Below are positions 1 to 8,267 of a stretch of DNA of 39,695 nucleotides, piece by piece. The stretch is from a virus, in the IMG/VR virus record IMGVR_UViG_3300043411_000895, positions 1-39,695 of that record; one strand, 5' to 3'. The first letter of the stretch is position 1. Every line of letters begins with the position of its first letter. The notes under the pieces were generated by a model that saw only the letters and a list, made by a program, of their open reading frames with translations, was not told the DNA's origin and made no database searches. Made by a program: the position numbers and the translations under genes.

Positions 1-1057
1 TCCGATCAGTTCGGCGGTATTCGCGGAGATACTTCGCCCACATTTCACGATTCATCTCACGCGAATCTCGTATGTCGTTCTCATACATGAACCTAACAAA
101 GTTCGTGGTGGCGTCTTCACTTGTTCCCGAATCCATGCAATACCTAAAAAAAGCGTAACCTTTATCGTAAAAATCCGCTTGATCGACAATGTTTTCATCA
201 AGTCCATTTTCTATCCACCACATTTTGTATGATGTTTCGTCAATCATCCCGAGCGTTTCCGCTCCGTTGTAAAGAAAAACAAGATGTCCCATTTGCTCAT
301 AATTTTCGTGAATGAATTGAATGAGTTCCCGGACCATTGAAGACGGCATGGTTTTTTCATATTCGGGTTGAACGTCAACTACTATGAAAGTTTTTCCTGT
401 TACCGACTCTTCTCGAATAGGCGGTGGAATGTCTTCGGTGAGTTTACCTTGAAGGTTGATGCCTTTCACGGGAGCATTACTCAGATCTTCAAGCGTTTGC
501 CAGCCCCCTTCGACAAACCATACCGCCATATCTCCGATTCCATGGACGAAGTTCAAAATTCTATCTACTGCTACTAATTTTTCTTCGGGAGTCTCGGCCT
601 GTTCCGCTTTTTCTGCCAGTTTGAAAAGGCCACTCGCACTATCAGAATATCTTGCATGACCATCCTCAACGTTCATATCACCGCCTCGTCCATACTTTTT
701 CGGCCCGCTCCGATCCGAAATAAAGTTGAAAAACCGATTCCATTCTTCTTCGGTAATTTCATCATACTCGTCCTTACCAAAAATATCCATGTCTCGTCCA
801 TCTCGAATGTCACTGTTGATGGAGATTTTGATAACGTTTTCCGAAACGATTTCCCAGATTTTGTCAAGGGCTTTTTCGTTGACCCTACCATATTTAGCAA
901 AAGTAAGCCACGTAAGCTTGAGAAGATTGGCAGGAACTAATCGCCAAGATTGATGTTTTTGTCCACTATTCCATTCGTTTTCCATCTGCTCTTTGACGCG
1001 ATAATAGTCATGAACCCACCATTCGCTGGTTTCGAAAAGAAGTGACAATTTGAGCAT
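1..1057 (-). CDS. Phage accessory protein of unknown function, 3' end outside window
   Basis: Open frame of 352 codons from ATG at 1057 that runs off the left edge, so the C-terminus is missing. The N-terminus reads MLKLSLLFETSE, one of several LKxLL-like leaders in this window. Residues about 35-75 (PANLLKLTWLTFAKYG...) and a later 'YSDSASGLFKLAE...HGIGDMAVWFVEGG' stretch resemble modules I recall from uncharacterised T4-like phage proteins. The C-terminal part begins FIVVDVQPEY and is followed by a predicted alpha/beta stretch that faintly recalls isochorismatase-like hydrolases (Asp-x-Gln on the first strand), but I cannot place a full catalytic triad. It follows the sheath terminator and has its own TATTTATA motif three bases before the ATG. 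The reading frame is certain; the function is unknown. Confidence 0.8.
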   Translation of the reverse strand, partial: MLKLSLLFETSEWWVHDYYRVKEQMENEWNSGQKHQSWRLVPANLLKLTWLTFAKYGRVNEKALDKIWEIVSENVIKISINSDIRDGRDMDIFGKDEYDEITEEEWNRFFNFISDRSGPKKYGRGGDMNVEDGHARYSDSASGLFKLAEKAEQAETPEEKLVAVDRILNFVHGIGDMAVWFVEGGWQTLEDLSNAPVKGINLQGKLTEDIPPPIREESVTGKTFIVVDVQPEYEKTMPSSMVRELIQFIHENYEQMGHLVFLYNGAETLGMIDETSYKMWWIENGLDENIVDQADFYDKGYAFFRYCMDSGTSEDATTNFVRFMYENDIRDSREMNREMWAKYLREYRRTDR

Positions 1058-1060
1058 ACG

Positions 1061-1068
1061 TATAAATA
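1061..1068 (-). promoter_or_regulatory. TATTTATA late-promoter-like motif
   Basis: TATTTATA on the minus strand, followed by CGT and the ATG at 1057. If it acts as a -10-type element, the transcript would start at about the initiation codon (leaderless). It matches the motif found before many other genes in the window. Confidence 0.45.
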
Positions 1069-1112
1069 GAAACAAATAAAAGTAATCTCAACGCTTTCTA
1101 TATTTAAGAAAG

Positions 1113-1147
1113 CGAAAACCCTCAGTGGAGACCACTGAGGGTTTTCG
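1113..1147 (-). terminator. Intrinsic terminator after the tail sheath gene
   Basis: Perfect inverted repeat: a 16-base arm at 1113-1128, a 3-base loop, and the complementary arm at 1132-1147. The outer part of the stem is A-rich on one side and T-rich on the other, so it could work in both directions. It lies 18 bases beyond the sheath stop. A second small hairpin, cgctttct (1092-1099) with agaaagcg (1107-1114), abuts it. Confidence 0.85.
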
Positions 1148-1165
1148 TTGATTTTGGTTTACCTC

Positions 1166-4100
1166 TTAGGCATTCGCTCCAAAGGTTGCTCCTTGCGAAG
1201 GGAGGATATTGAAGTCGAAGGTGATGAATTCTGCGGTCTTCGTTGGCTTCAAGTAGATTTGACCATACAGGATGTTCTGATCAATAATGTCAGATGTATT
1301 ATTCGTTTCGTCCATGACCACTTCGAAAGCATACAGACCAGAACGTTGCTGAATGCTCTGAAGGTATGGATTGACGATGGACAGGAAACGATTGCGGGTT
1401 GCAGCCGTATTCTGTTCGAATACCAAATATCTTGCGCTTGATGCGAAGAATTTCTTGATCTCGATAAGCAAACGACGAACGTTGATTCGGTCGAGGGCTG
1501 AGGAATTAACCTGTAAGGTCTTTTGACCCCAAACCACAATACCTTGACCGGGGAACGCTGCGATTGGGTTAACTTTACCTTCATAAAGGTCATCCCGTTC
1601 AGTGTGCGTGGTACGGTCAGTGACCATTTTAGCTTGTGGAATACCACCACGATTCAAACCTGCCACCGCCCACCATTCTCCCGCTACTTTGTCATTGGAC
1701 GCATAGACAGATGGAAGAACAACAGATGGGGGCACTGTGATGATCTTGTTGGTGTTGCTATCCTTGATCTTAACCCATGGGTAGTATGCACCCGCATAGC
1801 TTGTGTCGAATTCAGCGGCCAAAGAAATGACCGATTCAATCTGTCCACTGCTCGGGTTGCCGTCATCGACATAGAGATCCATGATGTAGAAACAGTCACC
1901 CCGAGATTCACACATGTCTACCACAAGGTTTGTTACATAGGAATGATGTTCGTGGACAATACCGGGGGTCACAATCATGTTAATGTCGAACTCATCTGAA
2001 TTTCCAAGAGCCGCCACACATTGCTTGTAAGCAATGCTACCTGCGGAACTGATGCTTGTGCAGTTGAGACCTTGAGTGTTACCGGGAACGATATTTCCAC
2101 CAACATTGATAGGAATCGCTGGAGACTGTCCATCGAACCCACCTTGGAAACCGAAGACGAATTTACGCATTTTCACGTAAGTAGTTTCCATGGTTGCGTC
2201 ATACACCGCTGGCACTACGTTTGAACTGGTGATAGTAGAACCAGTCGAAACTCCACCAGCGGAAACTTCCGCATCCAAAGCAAAGGCAACGTTGCGTCCG
2301 ACGCTGCTGTAAGCACCAAATTCTGGCAATGGGGCGAAATATTGTTTATTATCGTCCGAGGTTCCGATACCAGTAGATGCCGTAGGATACAACTTGGCAA
2401 GTTCATTGTCCGCACCTGTTGGGGCGTCATCGAAGTTAATACCCGATGGGTACTTACCGGGAGTTGGTCCATAGACCGACGCCTTGGTGTACTTGATGGA
2501 TGGCACCCAATATCCTGCGGCACTGTTCACTGGCACTGAGTAGGCGGCGAATCCGTAAGGCACTGCCGAAACTGGCCATGGGATATCGTTCATCTCGATA
2601 CGAATATACTTGCTGTTGTTGTCGTAAGTTCCGAATTCCAGAATCTTACCATTGAAGTCAATGTAGTTGAATCGATCACCAACTCGACGAGCAACAAAGT
2701 TCGAGGAATCTGGATCGAGATTACAGTTGTTGAACTGTTGAAGAATCTTTGGCTTCTTATCCGTATCACTGTAAGAACGAACGGTGAGCGTGAAAGAACC
2801 CCAATCTGTTCCCGAAACGGTACCAGCCAATTTCACGTTGCTGATTTCGATCTTGTAGGAAGTGTTCATCACCGTTCCGTCGCTCAGGGTGTGAACCTTG
2901 AACAAACTAAAACGGGTCGGGGATCCACCATTCCACGGAGAGATTTGCTGAGAAACCACCCATGGGGTTGAAGCATTGGTCAGACCAAATGCGGAGTCAC
3001 CGTTAGTCAAATCCAATGAATACGCATCGGTGAATTTCAAAGGTTGACCTTCGAAAGAAACATCAGGAAGGAAGCTTCCAGAAATCCACCATTTGGAAGG
3101 ATCATCGACGACTGCTGCGATCTCATTTTCGAAAACCTTGTAGAGGTAAGCCGCTTCTTTCTTGGTTCCAGCCGCATATTTTGCCGGATCCCCAGCCGTT
3201 GCATCTTTACCGAACACCGAAGTAATATACTTCGTAGATGCGGGATTCAACGAGAAGTTATAGACGCCGTAAGGAGTCGAACTATCCGTGGATTGCAATG
3301 TGAGATTGTAATCCAATGGAAGCGTTGAAGCTGGATTGCTGGCAGTGGTCATTACAGACCCGCTGAAACCGGAGGCTTCCAAACTACTATTAATGGTTAC
3401 ATTCTGTGTATCCGCAAGAACAGCCAGAATCTTGTATTCTGCATTGGCTGACCAGCTTGCGCTACATGGGTCGTAAGATGCTGAACCCTGCTTTTGGAAT
3501 TGACCTGTGTAAGCTCCGAATGAACCTGAGACGAGTCCTTCCAAATAATATCCAGTGGTGCCACAAAGGGTGCTAACTGACATCGTGGTGTTCATCAAAT
3601 AGGTGACTCCAAATGGAGCACTACCCGCACCAGTCCATACACTACTCGTAGTCGTGATAATGTTAGAACCAAGTGTTGCAGCGATTCCGCTTGCAGTGAT
3701 TTGCGCCAAAATAGCTGCATCACGAACGGCTGGACTTGATCCAGTAACCGATGAAGTTGCTCGCAGTTGAACTGGGAGTAGAATTGTGAAATTTCCCAAG
3801 TCTTGGGTTGTTCCGCTGTAATAAACACTTCCGGAGGTATGCGATCCGAGTGAATTACCTGTTGCGGCTACAGTGTTAAAGGAAACAACGACGGGGACGT
3901 TTGTGAGCGTCAGAGAACCAGTGACACCAGAATAGGAAATATCCAATGCGATCCCAAGTGAGTTAGAAGCGTAGGTTGCATAGGACGCCGAGGAAAGAAG
4001 CGTCGAAGTAATGTACGCATAGGAAGAGCTTGGTTTGGTCCAGCCTGCATCTGCACCACGAAGCCAATCGCCTTTAACTGCGTAAATTATCATCGGGAAC

Positions 4101-4408
4101 TTCTGATGATATCCTGTCAAAGCACCGACACGGCAGACCGTCACGAATCCCTTTTCAATCAGGTATTCCTTGGCAGTATATGGGCCATAGTACACACCAT
4201 CGGCCACACCAAAGCGTTCTTCGAGGTCAGCGGTGCTTTCCACAATGGTTGGGGAGAACCCCGGTCCTTTGGGGAAGGGCGCTACAATGACAGCGCCGAT
4301 GTCGGCAACGCCTTGTGCGAGTCCAGAGAGGTCATTCTCTCTTGTGAACACGCCGGGGCTCACTATTCTATCTACGGGAGAAAATCTTCCGCCTTCGTTA
4401 ATTGGCAT
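1166..4408 (-). CDS. 18: Contractile tail sheath protein (T4 gp18-like), enlarged
   Basis: Builds the contractile sheath around the tail tube. The N-terminus has the sheath signature (SPGVFTREND..., GPGFSPTIVES, 'ERFG', 'AKEYLIEKGFVTVCRVG'). The last 200 residues carry the conserved core 'VWGQKTLQ...SALDRINVRRL', the 'FEQN...R' segment and a final strand-rich end, as in gp18. At 1080 residues it is much longer than T4 gp18 (about 660). The extra length is a Ser/Thr/Gly-rich, beta-type middle (roughly residues 130-700) that may form surface domains. The ATG at 4408 is preceded by AGGAAA at good spacing and, 38 bases upstream, by a TATTTATA motif. It is the last gene of the neck-tail group and is followed by a strong terminator. 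Confidence 0.95.
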   Translation of the reverse strand: MPINEGGRFSPVDRIVSPGVFTRENDLSGLAQGVADIGAVIVAPFPKGPGFSPTIVESTADLEERFGVADGVYYGPYTAKEYLIEKGFVTVCRVGALTGYHQKFPMIIYAVKGDWLRGADAGWTKPSSSYAYITSTLLSSASYATYASNSLGIALDISYSGVTGSLTLTNVPVVVSFNTVAATGNSLGSHTSGSVYYSGTTQDLGNFTILLPVQLRATSSVTGSSPAVRDAAILAQITASGIAATLGSNIITTTSSVWTGAGSAPFGVTYLMNTTMSVSTLCGTTGYYLEGLVSGSFGAYTGQFQKQGSASYDPCSASWSANAEYKILAVLADTQNVTINSSLEASGFSGSVMTTASNPASTLPLDYNLTLQSTDSSTPYGVYNFSLNPASTKYITSVFGKDATAGDPAKYAAGTKKEAAYLYKVFENEIAAVVDDPSKWWISGSFLPDVSFEGQPLKFTDAYSLDLTNGDSAFGLTNASTPWVVSQQISPWNGGSPTRFSLFKVHTLSDGTVMNTSYKIEISNVKLAGTVSGTDWGSFTLTVRSYSDTDKKPKILQQFNNCNLDPDSSNFVARRVGDRFNYIDFNGKILEFGTYDNNSKYIRIEMNDIPWPVSAVPYGFAAYSVPVNSAAGYWVPSIKYTKASVYGPTPGKYPSGINFDDAPTGADNELAKLYPTASTGIGTSDDNKQYFAPLPEFGAYSSVGRNVAFALDAEVSAGGVSTGSTITSSNVVPAVYDATMETTYVKMRKFVFGFQGGFDGQSPAIPINVGGNIVPGNTQGLNCTSISSAGSIAYKQCVAALGNSDEFDINMIVTPGIVHEHHSYVTNLVVDMCESRGDCFYIMDLYVDDGNPSSGQIESVISLAAEFDTSYAGAYYPWVKIKDSNTNKIITVPPSVVLPSVYASNDKVAGEWWAVAGLNRGGIPQAKMVTDRTTHTERDDLYEGKVNPIAAFPGQGIVVWGQKTLQVNSSALDRINVRRLLIEIKKFFASSARYLVFEQNTAATRNRFLSIVNPYLQSIQQRSGLYAFEVVMDETNNTSDIIDQNILYGQIYLKPTKTAEFITFDFNILPSQGATFGANA

Positions 4409-4446
4409 ATGTTATTTCCTATTGGTTACAGGTTACGTTTCTGCAT

Positions 4447-4454
4447 TATAAATA
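4447..4454 (-). promoter_or_regulatory. TATTTATA late-promoter-like motif for the sheath gene
   Basis: TATTTATA on the coding (minus) strand, 38 bases before the sheath ATG. This leaves room for a leader containing the AGGAAA ribosome binding site. Confidence 0.55.
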
Positions 4455-4482
4455 TCTCCCAAAAATTGGAAACGTGAGATAT

Positions 4483-4788
4483 TTATGGTGTTGCATTTTC
4501 TTTTGACGTAACTGGAACCGCAGGGATAAACACGCCGTTCGATAAATCCAGAGATCCTTCTCCATACTTCTGGGTCAACTTGTCTAAAAGGGAGGATTCC
4601 ATTGTTTGAAGTTGAGCGTACTCTTCTTCGGCTTTTGCCTCTCGATCTTCCAGTTCCTTAACCAGCTTCAAGAGATGCATTCGTTCCAATCGAAATCGAC
4701 CAAACTCGAAAACCTTCTCTTGAACCTTGTTTTGAAACAGGCGGATTTCTGCTAATTCTTGCTCTGTAAACTTGATTTGATTATTCAT
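4483..4788 (-). CDS. Small coiled-coil protein between gp15 and sheath genes
   Basis: 101 residues from ATG at 4788 (NNQIKFTEQELAEIRLF...); an in-frame TTG at 4794 is an alternative start, and neither has a clear ribosome binding site. The middle is strongly helical and charged (repeating Glu/Lys/Leu), typical of a short coiled coil, and ends in 'LTQKYGEGSLDLSNGVFIP'. Proteins of this layout occur among the tail genes of T4-like environmental phages, but I know no function. Its place between sheath stabiliser and sheath suggests a tail assembly or minor virion role. Confidence 0.8.
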   Translation of the reverse strand: MNNQIKFTEQELAEIRLFQNKVQEKVFEFGRFRLERMHLLKLVKELEDREAKAEEEYAQLQTMESSLLDKLTQKYGEGSLDLSNGVFIPAVPVTSKENATP

Positions 4789-4848
4789 AAACAATTTTTA
4801 ATACTTATTTTTGTTTTTCGTGAAAAACACATTTATTTTGATATATTG

Positions 4849-5760
4849 TTATTCCGGAAGGCGTGGTTCATCCCCCGTATTGAGATTAGGATAAGTTTTG
4901 CTTTTCCATTTATTCTTATCCCGATCCAATTGAGTTAACTCCAAGTCGGTGGTCACCACTTCAGTACCAATGATCATTTTCTTGGGAGTGAACAACTTAT
5001 CCGTTGTTGGATACTGTCTATCAAGAAGCTGATAGCTTTCAGGAAGAATGTATCCATTAGTAATCAAGTTGAACTCCGTTCGCACTATGCGGTCATCGTC
5101 GGCATTCAATTCAATAGTATGGGTAAAGGATTCGACCCGGCAACGAAAACGAAACCCTCGTGGGCTTCCCCAGTAATCTTTGGAATTGAATTTAATCTTT
5201 TCAATAATGGGATTCATTTGTTCATGGTATTCCGTCCAAACCATAAAACCGTATGTGAACACCATATGGTCGGCCATACTGATATTGAACACTTCATTGA
5301 CAGGAGCGTTCTTGATTGTCAAAATGGAAAATTGAGTGTACTTATTCTTGATCGAATGTTTTTGGATCACCGGGTATTTCACGTAACGGTTAAAGATTTC
5401 AATATCATCATCGTTATCCGAACTGGTTCTTCGGAAAATCATCGCTGGAAGTTGAACTTTACCTTGCTTATCACGAATGTATCCATCTCGACGAGCGGCG
5501 ACCCACTTTTCTGGGGAGCCATAGAAAATCGGGACTTTGATTATGTTCCCTTCATCAACAACTGCAATTTGCATCTTTTCCAAATGATCAAAAATCACTT
5601 GATCGACATCCAGTAAAGTGATTGTTTGATCTTTTTGTTGATCCGTATCTCGACGAATAGGAAAAGACCTATTCTCATCAACTCTCTTTTCGGAGAGAGC
5701 GATGCTTTCTTGTACCGGATTCGGCACAGGGTTTGAAGAATTTCCTTTCCAAGCGGGCAT
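4849..5760 (-). CDS. 15: Tail sheath stabiliser / tail terminator (T4 gp15-like)
   Basis: 303 residues. After a polar N-terminus, residues about 50-115 read 'DQVIFDHLEKMQIAVVDEGN' then 'IIKVPIFYGSPEKWVAARRDG' and 'LPAMIFRRTS', which align by eye with T4 gp15 'KFIRVPITYASKEHF...LPRI'. T4 gp15 caps the tail tube and sheath and joins tail to neck. The order gp13-gp14-gp15-(small)-gp18 matches the T4 order apart from the missing terminase genes. The ATG at 5760 lies three bases after the gp14 stop, so the two are co-transcribed and probably translationally coupled. Confidence 0.85.
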   Translation of the reverse strand: MPAWKGNSSNPVPNPVQESIALSEKRVDENRSFPIRRDTDQQKDQTITLLDVDQVIFDHLEKMQIAVVDEGNIIKVPIFYGSPEKWVAARRDGYIRDKQGKVQLPAMIFRRTSSDNDDDIEIFNRYVKYPVIQKHSIKNKYTQFSILTIKNAPVNEVFNISMADHMVFTYGFMVWTEYHEQMNPIIEKIKFNSKDYWGSPRGFRFRCRVESFTHTIELNADDDRIVRTEFNLITNGYILPESYQLLDRQYPTTDKLFTPKKMIIGTEVVTTDLELTQLDRDKNKWKSKTYPNLNTGDEPRLPE

Positions 5761-5763
5761 TTT

Positions 5764-6237
5764 TTATCCTTGTCGTTCGAAAATACTGAGTTTGCTGAGT
5801 CGGGAATAATGCGTATCAACGATGATGCTATGGCTTTTATCATCGATACCACCCAAAAATTGTTCCTGTTCAATGTTGTCGATTTCGTGATAACGCTCAT
5901 TGAACACCACGATGTCTCCAGTCTCTGGATAAAGATTCACTTCTTTAAGCATATTTTCGCGGAAACGGAACTGAACAATCTGTTTACGGTCAGTTCCAAA
6001 TTCATCAGTGGGAGTTTCAATGGTTCGACGATCAATCAACGCCGTTATAGGGACACCGGGATAAAATACTTTACCCGTTTTCGGGCTACTCTCACCATAA
6101 ACATTCACTTGAGTTGCTTCGGGCACCATTTTGTGAATAATCACGAGAGTTTGAATGATGTCTCCCATCAATTCCGCGTTCCAACTATTTATGACTTTTA
6201 GATCCCGCTCGGAATAGAATCGACCATATGATCCCAT
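5764..6237 (-). CDS. 14: Neck protein (T4 gp14-like)
   Basis: 157 residues, shorter than T4 gp14 (about 256). The stretch 'VQFRFRENMLKEVNLYPETG' followed by 'DIVVFNERYHEIDNIEQEQFLGG' matches the conserved gp14 core (SI...P.EGDLIYF....FEI..VE....F.QLG). 'MVPEATQVNVYGES' near residue 37 is also family-like. T4 gp14 is part of the head-tail neck with gp13. The start follows GGAGAAAAATAAT, a good ribosome binding site embedded in the end of the zinc-ribbon gene. Confidence 0.85.
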   Translation of the reverse strand: MGSYGRFYSERDLKVINSWNAELMGDIIQTLVIIHKMVPEATQVNVYGESSPKTGKVFYPGVPITALIDRRTIETPTDEFGTDRKQIVQFRFRENMLKEVNLYPETGDIVVFNERYHEIDNIEQEQFLGGIDDKSHSIIVDTHYSRLSKLSIFERQG

Positions 6238-6238
6238 A

Positions 6239-6418
6239 TTATTTTTCTCCTTTTGTGACAGATGTCATTCCATAAATAATGTTTCCATACTTATTTGTTT
6301 TTACTCGATTATTATAAAAACACCTTCGGCATGTTGAATTACATTTCTTCGCTTTCCAATACACTTTATATGTTTTGTAAGATATTTCAGATGAACAACT
6401 TGGACAGATTCTTTTCAT
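6239..6418 (-). CDS. Small zinc-ribbon protein, possible remnant of a homing endonuclease
   Basis: 59 residues from the ATG at 6418, which overlaps the gp13 stop as ATGA; an upstream TTG/ATG in the same frame lies inside gp13. It contains CPSC near the start and 'CNSTCRRC' 21 residues later, a four-cysteine zinc-ribbon arrangement, followed by 'NKYGNIIYGMTSV'. Short CPxC...CxxC modules with this basic spacer are common at the ends of phage homing endonucleases, so this may be what is left of one. It separates gp13 from gp14 and supplies the gp14 ribosome binding site. Function unknown. Confidence 0.65.
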   Translation of the reverse strand: MKRICPSCSSEISYKTYKVYWKAKKCNSTCRRCFYNNRVKTNKYGNIIYGMTSVTKGEK

Positions 6419-7617
6419 AAAATTATACAACAACACATCCAAACGCCGACATAAATGTAAAGCGGAACCCCTTTAAGAGAAGTAATAAGTTGTTCCGTCA
6501 TTTCAGCTTGTTTTTCCATTTGATTGAATTTGCCCGATTGCATAAGCATCTCTCTCAAATTCTCCAGAAGAGATTCCTTTTCGGTTTGCGCTTCCTGTCT
6601 CAACTCCGCTCCATCCAAAGTGGTTTCTCCACCGGGAATTGGAACGGTTTGATATTTCTGTCGAATCATTCCGAGGGTTTCTTTGCAACAAGCTAAGAAA
6701 TATTTACGAATCCACTGGCGTCCCGGTTCATTGATTTGTCCGTAAACAGGCTTGACATACGGAACATTGGAATAATCAGACACGATTGAGCCCGCTGAGC
6801 CGGAATCAGACAAACTCAAACGATCCTTCTCCAAAATATACTCGAAATGCATTCGATACCCATAAGTCGGAATTGGGAACAAACGAACTTTATTGTTTAC
6901 AATTTCAAAGCTGTAAGCCGACTTCCGAATCATATCGTTAAATTCAATACCTTGCATACGAAGCAAGTCTTCGAAAATAGGGGTCATCAGGAATTGAACC
7001 GCAGGAGAGTAGGCTCCGAATCCTAATTCATTCAAAATATTGCTATAGCTCATACCCGTCATAGAAAACGGGTCATAGATACGAGCGGATGCTGGTGGGC
7101 GATCATGAAAAATCCGTTTGATTTCCATATGATCGCAATTTTCTTGGGTATCCCCCCAAAGGGCCTGAAGGTCGTAATCCTGTTTTCCGGCCTCAACTTG
7201 AATCCAACCTTTTTTCCAATCAACTCGGCCACCCGCTCCGGTTTCGGAACCATAATCCTTGGCAAGGGTAATAACTTGTCCCAACCCTATTCCCGTGACA
7301 TTTCTTCCGTTGACACTACCGAGAGTTTCAAGATTTTGGCCTTGGAAGACCAACATGTTGTTAACAATGTTGAATTGGTTGAGTTCTTTGCCGTACTCGT
7401 TGACCGCTTCTTCGTAGCAGGCGTAGAAGTCCACATCGATCATTTCGATGTCCACAATAGGGTAACCAAGGCGGTGGGAAGCCCAGATCATTCCCTTGTA
7501 ACATTCGGTCACGAAAACCGAGTCCGAGTCGTAGAATCCATAGGGGGTTAAACCGGGAACGGGTGAGCCGCTGCCGGGAAATCGAACCCTATCTTGGTCA
7601 ATGAGGTATTTGTCCAT
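6415..7617 (-). CDS. 13: Neck protein (T4 gp13-like)
   Basis: 400 residues. 'RLGYPIVDIEMIDVDFYACY' then 'EEAVNEYG' corresponds to T4 gp13 '[20 protein letters not shown]...ALELYG'. 'QWIRKYFLACCKETLGMIRQ' followed by 'VPIPGGETTLDGAELRQEA' and 'EKESLLENLREM' corresponds to the gp13 C-terminal region (LPGGVTIDGQRLIEEA..EKEALREEL). It forms the head-proximal neck ring. The C-terminus is odd: after 'PLYIYVG', where the T4 protein ends (FGILVG), there are nine extra hydrophobic, Cys-rich residues (VWMCCCIIL) before TGA, and the next ORF overlaps there. This fits an insertion at the natural stop codon. Confidence 0.92.
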   Translation of the reverse strand: MDKYLIDQDRVRFPGSGSPVPGLTPYGFYDSDSVFVTECYKGMIWASHRLGYPIVDIEMIDVDFYACYEEAVNEYGKELNQFNIVNNMLVFQGQNLETLGSVNGRNVTGIGLGQVITLAKDYGSETGAGGRVDWKKGWIQVEAGKQDYDLQALWGDTQENCDHMEIKRIFHDRPPASARIYDPFSMTGMSYSNILNELGFGAYSPAVQFLMTPIFEDLLRMQGIEFNDMIRKSAYSFEIVNNKVRLFPIPTYGYRMHFEYILEKDRLSLSDSGSAGSIVSDYSNVPYVKPVYGQINEPGRQWIRKYFLACCKETLGMIRQKYQTVPIPGGETTLDGAELRQEAQTEKESLLENLREMLMQSGKFNQMEKQAEMTEQLITSLKGVPLYIYVGVWMCCCIIL

Positions 7618-7639
7618 AAAAAATCAAGCGTTATCACCT

Positions 7640-7647
7640 TATAAATA
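7640..7647 (-). promoter_or_regulatory. TATTTATA late-promoter-like motif for the neck operon
   Basis: TATTTATA on the minus strand, 22 bases before the gp13 ATG. It is in the divergent region between the neck genes and the plus-strand enzyme operon. A second copy in the same orientation is at 7720-7727, three bases before the divergent plus-strand ATG at 7731. On the plus strand, a looser TATTTAACTATA at about 7674-7685 could serve the enzyme operon. Confidence 0.5.
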
Positions 7648-7730
7648 TACGAACCTTATTGCTTCCGGCCACATATTTAACTATAGCGACATGGCATGTA
7701 CATCCATTTCGTTCACCAATATAAATAAGC

Positions 7731-8267
7731 ATGATCCGACTCAAACAACTGCTCACAGAGGTCAAATATGAATATGGATGCGTAATGGCTCAAGTTCCAT
7801 CCACCGCCGCTGCGCTCGTCATGGAGTTTGGAAAGCGGATTATTACCGATGACATGTTATATTTGGATCCCGAGTTGCCCGATGATTATGGAAGAGAGCG
7901 GGAACCTCATGTTACTATCAAGTTTGGGCTCACCCAAAGCTATCCCAAGGAACAAATTGCTCAGATGCTCCAAGGGACGAAACCTTTTATCATTTCCGTT
8001 AAAGGAATGGATATTTTTTCCAATCCAAAGTTTGATGTTGTGAAGTTCAATGTTGAAGGCGAAGGGCTTACTCGTTTACGAGAAATTTTTAATAAACTTC
8101 CAAATGTGGACGAACATCCCATTTACCACCCCCATATGACCCTTGCATATGTGAAGCCGGGACTTGGACAGAAATTTCAAGGAAAAGTGACTCGGGCCGT
8201 TTCCCGAATTCCTATTTCCCACATCAAGTATTCAAGTCGAGGCCAACCTTCCTTTTACAAGCTATGA
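7731..8267 (+). CDS. 2H phosphoesterase (LigT / 2'-5' RNA ligase family)
   Basis: 178 residues. Two HxT motifs, PHVTIKFG (H60, T62) and PHMTLAYV (H135, T137), at the usual spacing define the 2H fold, which hydrolyses or forms 2',3'-cyclic phosphate or 2'-5' bonds in RNA. The same fold includes the phage anti-CBASS protein Acb1, so a cyclic-nucleotide substrate is also possible. The protein begins MIRLKQLLTE, a capsid-targeting-like peptide with an (L/I)xE end. It is the first gene of a four-gene operon whose members overlap by ATGA. Fold assignment is firm; substrate is unknown. Confidence 0.88.
   Translation: MIRLKQLLTEVKYEYGCVMAQVPSTAAALVMEFGKRIITDDMLYLDPELPDDYGREREPHVTIKFGLTQSYPKEQIAQMLQGTKPFIISVKGMDIFSNPKFDVVKFNVEGEGLTRLREIFNKLPNVDEHPIYHPHMTLAYVKPGLGQKFQGKVTRAVSRIPISHIKYSSRGQPSFYKL

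Noticed and set aside
7720-7727. TATAAATA on the plus strand as a T4-type late promoter for the 2H phosphoesterase gene
   Set aside because: Only three bases from the ATG, and the only case in that orientation; read on the minus strand it matches the common TATTTATA motif, so its direction is unclear.
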